Part shown: positions 10,226 to 22,200 of the stretch, in pieces
Layout: every line of letters begins with the position of its first letter
Numbering within the stretch: position 1 is the first letter of the stretch
Source: Typha latifolia
Taxonomy: Eukaryota; Streptophyta; Magnoliopsida; Poales; Typhaceae
Direction of reading: 5' to 3'
Length of the DNA: 64,000 nucleotides
Assembly (NCBI GenBank): GCA_019914945.1
Contig: CM034112.1
Span: forward strand, 4,425,001 to 4,489,000
Made by a program: the position numbers and the translations under genes
Notes under the pieces: generated by a model
Seen by the model: the letters and a program-made list of their open reading frames with translations, nothing else
Told to the model about the DNA's origin: nothing
Database searches by the model: none

Positions 10226-13200
10226 GTACTATCCTTTTCTCATTTTGTTTGTCCTTGAAACAATATCAGCTATGAGTTTGTGCAACCTATCTCTTGCAAT
10301 GGCATCCACGTTTTCATTTCAGTTGATTAATACCATATCTGAATGTACCACTGTATTTTCTGCAGTAAAATTGAAAATCATAAATTCTCCTTGTGTGATA
10401 TACTAAGGATAAGGGGTTAAAGTTGCTTAAATCTTCTCTCCAGACCCTGCATCGGTGGGAACACGGGAGTCTAGTGCATTGCATGCCCTCCTCCTCAATT
10501 AATTGGGATTGCAAGAATGGACATTTTTCATAATGTTAATTTTGAAAAGACAATCCATTATCTCATTATTTGTTTAGACTAACTATTCTTGAAATATGAT
10601 CAATTTACTGTATCAGTATATCTGCACTTATGTATCATCAAAAAGAGCTTACAAATCATTCTTTCACTTCTGCTTTATTCTTTAAAATGATAATATATGG
10701 TCCTGAATTCAATGGATATTCAATGATTTCTATGAACCAAATCTTGAAAAGAAATTTCTTAGTGAAAGGAAAGAAATTTCTTAGTGACTAGGAAAATACC
10801 TAATGGCAATCCAATAACCAAGGTTTTAAAAATATTGTAGGTGGTAGACAGGCAAACAAGGAATCATGTAGCGCACCTAAGCGGTAGGCGGATGCCAATG
10901 CGGGCACCTAGAATTTAGGATGGTTAAAAAATAAACAAATAAAAGAAATAATAGTTAGATAATAAGTTAAAATTAACACCTACAAATTGAAACTATAGTT
11001 CGTCGGATCGGCCGATCCCGATCTAGTCCCAATCCAAACTCTCTCTCTTTCTCTCTTTCACTCTTTTTTTTTTCCTCTTTTTCTCTCCTTACCAAGGACG
11101 CCTCGTGCTGACCCGTGCCGGTCGGCACTTGCCGTGCCCGCGGCGTACCGGTACGTGGCACGAGGGTGTCGCACGGCACCCCTCTTAACGCATCGCCGCT
11201 CACCATCGACCTCGTCGTCGCCGCTCGCCGATCGCTGCCGTCGCCGTCACCGCCGCTCGCCGATCGCCGCCGTCGCCGTCGCCGTCGCCGCCGCTCGCCG
11301 ATCGCCGCCCGTTGCCCGCTTCGTGCCCTTGCCCCCCCCGAGAGATGGATCGAGACAAAGGGATCAAGAGAGAGAGAAAGGCGGGCAACGATCGACGATC
11401 GGCGAGCGGCGGCGACGATGACTACAATGGCAGAGGTGAGTATTCCTGATCTCTTTCTCAAATTCTCTTACGGCACGACCAATGGTCGGCACGGTCCGTG
11501 CCTGTGGCACGGCCATCGTTGCTCCTTATTTTATAGCTATCGTTTTTCTTACAGAGAGATCTAGCTCTAGGAAACTCGGGTGAACTCCAACAAATTTTGA
11601 TATATAATTTTTTAATTTTATTTCTTTATTTTCTCTCAGTTTTTTCTTCATTTCTTCCTCTCCCTTTTTTTTTCTCTTTTCTTCTTCTTCTTCTTCTTCT
11701 TCTTCTTTTCTGCACCATGGTTTTTCTTTCTTTTATTTGGTTTTCTTCCGCTCGCTTTCTTTTTAATCTCCTTTTCTTTTCAGTTTTCACTACACCATAG
11801 TTTCTTTCTTTCTTTTCTTATTTTTTATAATTTTTTCTGAACTTTTAGAAGTTTTCCTATATTTTTAAATTATATTTATAATTTCACATAATTAAAAAGT
11901 CCGATCAAATTCAAGTGACCAATACGGTTGATATGGCCGATCCAACCAATACGTATCATTTTTTTGGAAAGCTTATCCCTATCCCAATCCTGATTTCTCG
12001 AACCTTGATTTAAACAATATATTATACTAAATTACTTATGCATTCTTGTTAAGAACTATAGTAAACTATTAGAATCCACTACTTTATCAACATGTACAAT
12101 AGTATTAATTTTTAGAGTCAATCCACAGACTAAAATATGATATGGGATTCTAAGGCGGATATCTAGGTGGGACCTAAGAGGAGCCTAATTATATTCTAAG
12201 ACTGGAGCCTAGGTGTTAAGGTGGAAGTTTTTTATAATAATGCCAATATAACTAATGGAAAACTAAGATCTCTACGTACACATCATGAAATAGGAAAATC
12301 TCAACATGGAAATTTTGGGAATTAGGAAATAAAGCACAAGGAGGGATTCTTCAGAAATTGGGAACTACTACCTCAACTAGGAATCCTTTGGGAATTAGGA
12401 AGTAGTCCCACAACTAAGAATCTATGGAATAGGATAGCTTTGCAAATCTATGGGAATTAGAAAGCCTTATGAATTGTATAGAAAGTCGGTTTGTCTTGAT
12501 GCTATGCCATTTTCATAACTAGAATACCAGGGAGCTGGCTAAACAATGAGAGGGAAACAAGACCGGAGAACTACAAGAAATTTAAGTCCTACAAGTCTTG
12601 GAGTCAAGTGCATTACATGTATTTCATGGACCAAAATTTTGGACCTCTCAACCAGATGAAGAGAAAGGAATATAAAGATCCTAGACTTGACAAGAAAGAT
12701 GAGTAGGATCACTGGCTTCCAGATGAAGAAAAAGGAATATAGAGATCCTGGACTCGACAAGAAAGATGAGTAGGATCACTGGCCTCCTATTTCTTTTGTT
12801 CTTGTTCCATTTGTTGCCATTCTCAGTGTCTGTCCAGCATCTGGAATATCTAACAGTTTGTAAAGAGCAGGGACCATCCTGATAAGTATTTAACACTATT
12901 TAATTTTTATCTGGTGAATTAAACAAAATGTCCATTTTCTTCAATTACAGATACCTACCTTCTTTGGATGCTTTTGTGTTCACCACAAATTTTTCTTTAA
13001 TGCATTTAATTTTCTTCATATGCTATTATACATGTTTTATCTTGAGGTCAGTTCCTTGTGGTACATTGTTGAGCAAGTCCCAAGGAACCTCAGCAAAGGT
13101 GGTCAAAAATTGATTAGAATAACCATTGAACTTTAAAAATTAGTAAAAGAGAAAGGTGGACATTGATAATGTTGACTTGAATAAAATTAGAAGAAAACCT

Positions 13201-16200
13201 TGTTTATCATCTTTTGCTCATTAGTTATTCCAGTTACGTGGATTGGTCTGATATAATTACCCTATAACAGGCACGTTTTTGGAGATCTTAGAGCCCTATA
13301 TATTGAAGGATATGCTTGGCTCTCTACCACCTGAGGTATCAAATCATGTATTAGGATTGTTATCATGATTCATAATAATCATGTGCAATTGATTAATTTT
13401 GCCAAATTTATAGATCATGCAAGCCTTGGTGGAGCACTACAGTGGCAAAGGATGGCTCCAACGAGTTGAACAATGTGTTCTTCACATGGACATCTCTTCT
13501 GTGGATTTTAATCAGGTATATTATTTAAAGAAGCTATCCAGCCATTTTCTTGTAATACAGTAATTGTAATGCTACTAGCAGGCATTGGAAAAGTAACTTA
13601 AGTATATCTGTCTGCACTAGCTTCAATCTACAAATCAGATGATAATACTGCTACCAAACATGCAGGTTGTCAAGTTGTGCCGTGAACATGGGCTGTATGG
13701 TGCATTGATATATCTTTTTAATCAAGGCTTAGATGATTTCCGGACACCACTAGAAGAACTTCTGGCAGTTGTGCAGAATAGTCCAAGAAAGGATGCTGCT
13801 GCTATTAGGTACTTTCTGCTAATGCTCTGAAAGTTAAAAAATGTATTTTATTAGTGCCCTTAATATTTCATATCTTAGAAAAAAATGAAAACCTTGTATC
13901 TTTCTCATCAGTGCCCCAGATTGATGTCCTTGTTTATAGTTAATTTGCTCATTGCCTTGATGAGTCCCTCCATATCTGTATTTGTCTTCATTTCATCTAG
14001 AAAATCAAGTGCCTTAGCCTTCTACTTTTTTGGGTGGACCATGCCAACCATATGTTAGTCTTTGAGTCAGGTTATTTCTAAGGTTCCAAAACTCAGTATT
14101 GGAATCGGAATCGGCCATTAGGAAAAACGATACATATCGGCCGTATTGACTGTATCAGCCGCCGATATTGGATCAGACTATTTTTTAATTATATAAATTC
14201 TAAATATTATTTAAAAATATGGTAAATTTTTTAAAGATTTAGAAAATTGATAAGAAAATAATAATTATTCACATATAAAGTCTAAAAAGTAAAAACTAAA
14301 AATTACATTAACTTATTCAAAACTTTGATGAATACCGAGTTGGTTCTCCCTTCTCTTTCCCCTTCTCTCTCTTTTCCTCCTTTTCTCTATTATTGTTAAG
14401 GCATATTTTTTTTCTAATTTTCTTTTGTTTCTTCTCACTACCTTCTCTCTCTTTTATTGTCACAAGGGAAATTTTATTTTTTTATTTCTTGTCTCCTTCC
14501 TCTTTCTCTCTCAATCCTCCCTCTCTTACTGTTGCAAGATAATTTTTTCTCTGATTGTTTTTTTATTTCTTCTCTCCCTTTTCTTTCCCTCTCAATCTCT
14601 TCATCCCTCTCTCTGTTACTCCCTCTATCTCTCGCACTCTCTCTCGTCTCTCTATCTCACTCTCTGTTACTGTAATAGATTTTGATTGAAGGAGAGAGAC
14701 GAGAGAGATAATGGAGAAAACAAAGAGAGGAAGAAGAAGAGATAGGGAGACACTAGAGGGAGAGAGTAGAGAGTAGAGAGTAGAGAGAAATGAGAGAGAT
14801 GGGGCACCGGTGAGAAGAAATAAAAAAAAAATAGAGAGATAAGAGAGATGGAGTGAGAGGAGAGAGGGAGAGCCCGTATCAGGCAGGATCGGCCGATATG
14901 GTTGATCCCGACCCAATACGGATCGGGTATTGGCCGATCTTGATCCGTTTTGGCTGATCCCACGCGGGATTGGCCAAAACTTGGAACCATGGTTATTTCT
15001 ATGATACCTATTCTCTAAGCCCCCATTCATTGTCGAAATATCTTTTTTCTAATTCTAAAAATATAATTCCTTATTCTAGAATAACAGCTAAACATTAAAA
15101 TTTAGAATACAAACATTATTTATTAAAATTATATCTTATGCCACAGGCTAATTCAGTTACTAATTTACTCTTGATTTGACTATAAATTCTTTTAAATATC
15201 TTATCATAATTTATTACTACTCTTTCCTCTTTCAAATATCTTATCAATGTTTTAACATAATTCATTGCTCCACTCCCTCTCAAACACATAATACATAATA
15301 CCACCTCATATAATAATATAAATGCTATTAATATTATTAAATATTATTTTATTAGTAAAATTCTTAATTAAGTATGTATTACCAAATTGCTTGATAATAT
15401 AATATTTAGTTGGATATAATAAAAATATATTTATAATCTAATATTTATAATATTTTTTCTTTTATACTAAATAAATAAAATTCAACATAAAAAGTATAAA
15501 TTCCTATAAAATAAATACATTTTAAAAATTATTATCTTTATTACTAAATATTATTTTCGAATATCTATTATACTTAAATATTAATATAAATATTAAAAAA
15601 TATAATATTTAATTTGATGTAATAAAAATATAATTATAAATTATCTTATTATTTAAATAATTTTATATCTATTAATAACATTAAAAGTATAATATTAGTA
15701 AACCAATATGTTATTGAGTTAAAAATATTTATTTAAAGATAAAATAATACATTTACTAGTTAAACTAAGTATTAATCTAATTAAATCTTTCTTTCTTTAA
15801 ATAATAAAACAAGAAATTTGGGAGAAAATTAAATATATGAAATTGTAATTATTCTATTATTAATAATCTCTTATTTTAAGATAAAATAAAAGGTATATTT
15901 TCCATGTAAAAGAAATTTTATTATTATTGATTATAATATTTTTTTTATATAGCTATTGCATATGTACCAATGAAATATAAAGTAATGCATACCTAACTCC
16001 CACGCCTTAGTATTGCATATGCAGTGCCTGTGCCCTTGTATTGCATACCTATCGCTCTAGCTTTGTATATACATAGAAAATGCCGTAGCATTATATGCCT
16101 AGTGCCCCGCTCTTGCATTGTATGCCTAGTGCCCCGCCCTTGTATTGCATACCTAGCTCCCTATCCTAGCATTACATATATTACATATATAGGATATAGT

Positions 16201-19200
16201 GATTTAATTTCCATTAATCCTATCAATCTACTTTATATCAAATTGAATGATATTTTAATATTTTTTCCTTCTATACCTTCACTTTATATCACATCAAAGA
16301 CACCCTTATTTCAGAATAGGAGTAAACACAAGAATAGTCTAGAATAAATCTCTCATTTTGATGATAACAAATAGGAATTGCTAGTCCTATTTTAACTCTA
16401 TTCCTGATGTGAATAAGGCCTAAAACTTTGACTCCTTGTGTTTTTCCATGTTTTATAGTTTTAATCTTCCTAAATCTTTTTTTTCCCTGATATCAACGTG
16501 ATGCATTGCTTGTTACCTTTTAGATATTTCTATTCAAGAGTTAGTTGATCTGTCCAAGTTTATAGACCTTTTGCCAGCTTTCCCCTCTCAGCGATAAGTT
16601 ATTGCTAGTCACTACTTCCATCATTCTACTGTATCAGAATGTCTGTCATGTTATGCTGTCTCCCCTCATCCCTTTTGTCCTTTTGGTAAATCATAGCATA
16701 CCAGGTTTCCTGTAGTTTACTGATATCATAGTCATTCTGAAATTCTTGGGCTGCTTTGTTGCTTCATTTGAAAATGAATCAAATGATAATAATGTAGTTG
16801 ATAAGAGTTTGCTAATTATTGTTTTATTCATTTTTGTAGTGGTGATATGATTGAGTTTTTACTTAGAAAATAATGATATTCTTCCGTAGATATAGTCTGT
16901 TGCAATGTGCATAAATATGCAGGCCTTATACTTTATTTCAACTATTTGGGGCTTACTATTGGTACTAGGAAGCAAGGAGACTTTAATAGACTAGGCAGGA
17001 GACGTCCACACTATTTTGCTTAGCCATTGTATCGGTTAATAGATTAGGCAGTTTCAATTTTTGGCTAAGCTAGGACAGTGGGCTATCTCAACTTTTTGGA
17101 ATCCTTCAGAAAACTCTAGTCTTCTTTTTAACTTTTGGACTTTCCAAATAACTTCTTAACTTCTCAATCTTTGGACCTCCCAAAAAACCTTTGGACTTTC
17201 CAATATAATTCTTTAACTTCCCAACTTAATTCTTTAGTTTCTCAACCTTTGGACCTCTCAAAAAAGACCTTTGGTCTCCCCTCCTCTTAATAAACCCCAT
17301 GCGGCTCCTAGTGGGAGATCATCTTTAGAAGGTATATTTGTCTTCTCCAAATTAACCTCTCCTTAACTCTCTCGCACGGTCCTTATGGTTTCTACCCTTC
17401 AGCTCCTCTCTACAAACTCCTTCCATAATGCTCATAGTTTTCTTGTTAATTTGCCTTATCACTCTGCTTCATTTCCATGTATTTGCTACTGTCTTGAGGG
17501 ATTTCCAGCAATAAAATAAGCATTATTGGTGCTTAGAGTTGAAGCTAAAGGCAATGTTTATGGCTACATATTATCCTTCACATTGGATGAGATTTAACCT
17601 ATCTTTAGGCCGCTCTTGATTAACCTAACTGTAGTAATCGATCAATTTTTCTCTTTGGCCGTATCTTTTGTTATTAATTTCAGATTTGCTGGCTTTATTA
17701 AGTTTGAGCTGAAAGAGATTTATTGCTTATGTCTTAATAAGAGAAATTATGATCATTTACTGCTTTTGTTATCTGTATTGTTGAATCTATTTAGCCTACA
17801 TTTGATCACATGTTCTCCAACGGTTGTTCGCAATTTTGAGTTACACTAAATTAGTATCGGAGCACTTTTATCCCTGGGTTTGCTTTCTTGTAGGCATATG
17901 TTGCATGCAATAGTTTTTCTTTTGCATCAAATTGCATATTGATCCTCTTTCTTACATCTAAGTACAATAGTGCATGCATATTCATATGCCTAGAATCTAT
18001 TTCATTGCTCAAAATCATTCAATAGGTCTATAAGACAAATCAATTTTACTTGGATTGCCCCGAATCTAGTTGTGGATCGATTCACAAAAGTAGCTTATTT
18101 CATTGCATGCCAAAATACGTTTGATGCATCTCATATATCAAACTTATTTTTTAAGGAAGTAGTTCGTTTGCATGGCATTCCAAAATCATTCACATTAGAT
18201 AGGGATACTAAATTTCTGAGTCATTTTTAGAGGACATTATGGTCAAAGTTAGGGACTAAATTGCAATTCAACAGTGCATACCATCCTCAAACAGATGTTC
18301 AAACGGAAACAGTTAATCAATCAATGGGTAACCTATTAAGGTGTTAGTAGGAGAAAAACCATCTCAGTGGGACTCTTTGCGACAAGCTGAAGTTGCCTAA
18401 AATAGCTCTGTCAACGGATCCACCAGAAAATCTCCTTTTGAAGCACTATATGGCCATCCCATTCAATATTTCCTTGACAGATTACATATGACCTATAATG
18501 GAAGGATTAGTGCTGATGCTGGAGCTGAAGCTTATGGACAGCAAATTCATAAAGTGCATCAAGAAGTTCTTAAAAATTTGCAGGTTTCCATTAGGAAATT
18601 CAAGAAAGCAGCAGATTAGCACCGCAGGAGGAAAGACTTTGCCATTGGAGATCTAGTCATGGTTTAAAGAAAGATTAGAAACACATACCAAACTGAGTCA
18701 AAAGAAATTTGGACCTACCGCATTTTGGAGAAATATAGAAGTAATGCTTATCTCATCGAATTTTCAATGGATGTATACTTTACCAGTTTTCAATGTTGCT
18801 GACCTATTTGAGTACCATGGAGATCCACCACCATTGACGGCTACTAGTGCACATCATTTTGACAAGGAAAATGAATACTTGTGTTTAGTCAGAAGACATT
18901 CTTGACGTACAAGAAACATGAATACGTTGACGAACACATAGGTGATTTCAGACTAAACAGCAAGGACGACCTATATTTGATGCCAGTTGGGTAGACGAAG
19001 TTGAGCTAAAAAAGTTGGAATGCAGATCTATATCATCAATACACTAAAGCCAACTCATCAGAGTCGAGGTTTTCTCCACCCTGAAGGAGTTGATGTGACA
19101 TCAACTTCTAGTTAGATTATTTACTTACTTTATTTAAATAATTATAATATTAGCCTAATGTGCATGAGGTGTCCGCTTCGTTTTGCTTAGCCTGCCTCAA

Positions 19201-22200
19201 CCTTTTGGGAATCGTCTATAAAACTCTACTTCTTCTCAACCTTTGGAATTCTCAAAATAACTCTTTAACTTCCCAAAAAACCTTTGGATTTCTGAGCATA
19301 ACTTCTTAACTTCCCAACCTAACTCCTTAACTTCTCCATCTTTGGACCTTCCAAAATAGACTTTTGGTCTCCCCTCCTTTCTATAAGCCCTATGCAACCT
19401 CTAGTGGGAGATCATCTTTGAAAGGTTAACAAGCACTTGTCTTCTTCTCCCTTACTCTTCATTCTACTCTATTCACTCCCACAGTGTGTGGGTTTATACC
19501 TTTGACCTCCTCTTTATAAACCCCTCCCCTCATAATCCTTATGGGTTTCTTGTTAATCTACCTAATCACTTTGATTCATTTCCAGTATTTATTGTTGTCT
19601 TCAGAGATCTCTTGCAATATAATGAGGACAATTGGTGCCCGGTATTGAAGTCGAAGGTGCCTGCTTAAGGCTACACAGTATACTTCACATTGGTTGAGGT
19701 CCAACCTATCTTTAGCCCGCTCTTGATTAACCTAAGTCTAGTAGTCGATTAATTGTTCTCTTTGACCATATCTTATTATTATGAATTTCAGACTTACTGG
19801 TTTGTTAAGTTTATGCTGAACGAGATTTAATCTTGCTTATATTTTAATAGAAGAATTTGTGATCATTTGCTTCTCTTGTTATCTATATTGCTGAATTCAT
19901 TTAGCCTACATTTGATCACATGTTCTTTAACATTTTTTTGCAATTTTGAGTTGCATTAGTAATTCACAACTTCATCTGTAAGTTAAATTAAAATTTCCCA
20001 CAAGGTCAAGAATGTTCTATTTGTAAAAATTGACACAATGTTATTTTATTGGGCATGATATATGAATTTGATGGAGACCCATATTAGACTTCCATGCATC
20101 AATCAACTGACATGATAAATAGCTTTTCTTCTTAGTGATATTATGAGCTAACAGATTGTTAAAGGGTTAGCATTGTCAATGAATAAGTTATAGATGTATT
20201 TAGGAAAATAATGTTTTCCATTATAAAGCTGATTTAATTTAATAAAATACACATACATGAGTATTTTTATTTTTAAAGGCTTATATGTATGCTATCTATC
20301 CTTAATGTAATGTCTCCTTATTTTCCAACTTTTTCCATATTGATGAATCCATAACTCCCTTATCTGGATCCATGTCTCATTAGTCAGTGTATTTGATGGA
20401 CCTTATGGTTTATTGGGCGTAACTAATCCTTGTATGGTCTTTGATGAGGCATGACCATTCCAACAACTCCAACCATTATGACTATCTAGTTCGTTACTGT
20501 TCTATGAATCACACAACTATATTGAAGTGGAAGCATTGGCTTTATTTATACCGTTCTCTTGAATAATGAATCTTGACGCTATGCTTGTGAGATGGTTATT
20601 AGTTATGGTAAGGCATGAAATAGACTGTTGGTCCATTACTTAATAGGTTAATCTTACCTAACATGGTATTAGAGACAATTTTAGGAGGCCATAAATTTGC
20701 ATCTAAAAGTACATAGATTTGAGTAGATTACATTTAACTCCAAATTTACTCTAAAATCTATGATTCTAGACCAAAACAGCATACTATTACTCTGCTTATG
20801 ACATCTAAACAGGAAATCTGAACAATAAACTCTGGAATTCACAATTCCATAGTCTTGTCACATTACTCCAGTAATTTGTTGTTGCCAAACACCCTCTCGT
20901 TCTGCTGTTCTTTTCACTGTCCATGGGAAAGGCTGTAGTTGCTGTTTGGATTTGATTTGTAACACCATATGAGTCATATATTCTACTAAATGATGTACTT
21001 AAATGATGTATTTTTCCAGGGTTGATGTAATTGCTGATATACTTCATTTCTATTCTGGTTGACTTGTTTCTCGCTTTTATTTTATATACTTACTGAATTA
21101 CTCCAAGTCATGTTTATTCAATGCTGCTATTTCTTTGTAGAAATGTTTGTTCACTCCTGTTTATCTTGTACTATAACATCTATTTTGATTAACAGCTATA
21201 GGATGCTTGTTTATCTGAAGTATTGCTTTCAAGGCCTAGCATTTCCTCCAGGTAAGGAATTTCAGTGTTGACATGCTTTCAGCTTTCTAAAGTCAAGGCC
21301 GTGGATTATCACTGACCAAACTTTTTCATTCTTGCTGATGCTTGATTTTGGAATAATTGTACTATGTATGTGGTATATATTCCTGATAATGAGCAATTAT
21401 CTGGTGCATTAGCATTGTTCCTTTTCCTAAAAATAATTGAACTTGTGGATTGGTGGGGATATACCACCGGTATTGCATGCCTTAAAGTTTCTATAACAAG
21501 TAGAAAAATTAAGTCTTAAAAGGTCTACTGCAGAATTATATTTTGTAGCCTCTATTTAACAAGTAAAAGGTTAGAGAAACAAACATAAGTTGTGTCACTA
21601 TAACTCTTCACAATTTTTAGTTTCAACATGGCATGATTTATAATTTTATATGAATGAAACACTTGAAAATTAACTTTCCTTTTTATCCTTCTATTTTTTA
21701 TGTCAACTATTTGGTCCTCTAAATAAAAAGATGTATGAAAGTAATGTATACTTCACATGCTTGTCACGTGAGTTTTAACTCACAGAATGCTAACATATGT
21801 GTTTAGTTGTAGCATTTCAAAAGTATAAGAAGGTATTTTTTTATAGTATAGGGGGCAAAGTGATACAGTGTCAAAGTATAGGGGGGCAAAGTGATACAGT
21901 GTCAAAGTATAGGAGGCAAAGTGATACTTGGTCAAAATATAGAGGGGTAAAGTATAATTAAGCTTTTTTAATAATAAGTAGATCGGACATTTCCAAAGTC
22001 CCATACCCTAGAAAAGGAACACACATTAGTTTCCAGAATCCCAACACAATCTGGAAAAAAGCTTTGAAGGAGGACGATAAGTGGTGGCCGTGGGGGGTGC
22101 CTCCTCACAAAGGGAGTCACAAGTGACCAGGCCCGAGCGAGTGTTTACCAAAAACACAGGTCTTCGCAAAGTCGTAAGACCATGGTAAAACCTATTTAGG

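Larger units (their letters stand above)
10819..12235. repeat. GGTTTTAAAA repeat split by insertion
   Basis: The left part (10819-10980) has AAGGTTTTAAAAATATTG and GCGCACCTAAGCGGTAGG. The right part (about 12005-12235) has ATTCTTGTTAAGAACTATAG and TCTAAGGCGGATATCTAGG. Both halves match, in opposite orientation, an uninterrupted copy of about 310 bp at 29480-29788. That copy defines where the younger insertion landed. Confidence 0.65.
10226..13270. other. VPS8 intron of 3.0 kb with three-level transposon nest
   Basis: Contains a small GGTTTTAAAA-type repeat (about 10819-12235) interrupted by a Mutator-like element (about 10983-12005), itself interrupted by a hAT element (11093-11521). A tandem pair lies at 12654-12787. 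The rest (10226-10800 and 12800-13270) is AT-rich intron without recognisable features. Confidence 0.8.
13809..21195. other. VPS8 intron of 7.4 kb hosting four mobile-element remnants
   Basis: In order: a Mutator-like element (14081-14990), a 1.4-kb TAA-flanked element (15019-16420), and an internally deleted Ty3/gypsy element with both LTRs (about 16940-19955). The remaining stretches (16430-16930 and 19960-21195) show no gene or repeat I can name. The intron splits a Ser codon (AG|C). Confidence 0.8.

Noticed and set aside
11115..11564. Overlapping open frames on both strands rich in Arg, Ser and Pro
   Set aside because: They come from the GC-rich repeat inside the hAT element and its CT-rich surroundings. 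Reading frames are open on both strands because of repetitive composition, not coding.
14425..15030. Long Ser/Leu/Phe-rich frames (both strands)
   Set aside because: These are translations of CT/AG low-complexity sequence in the Mutator-like element. Similar false frames arise at 45824-46189, 49900-50302 and 63169-63360.
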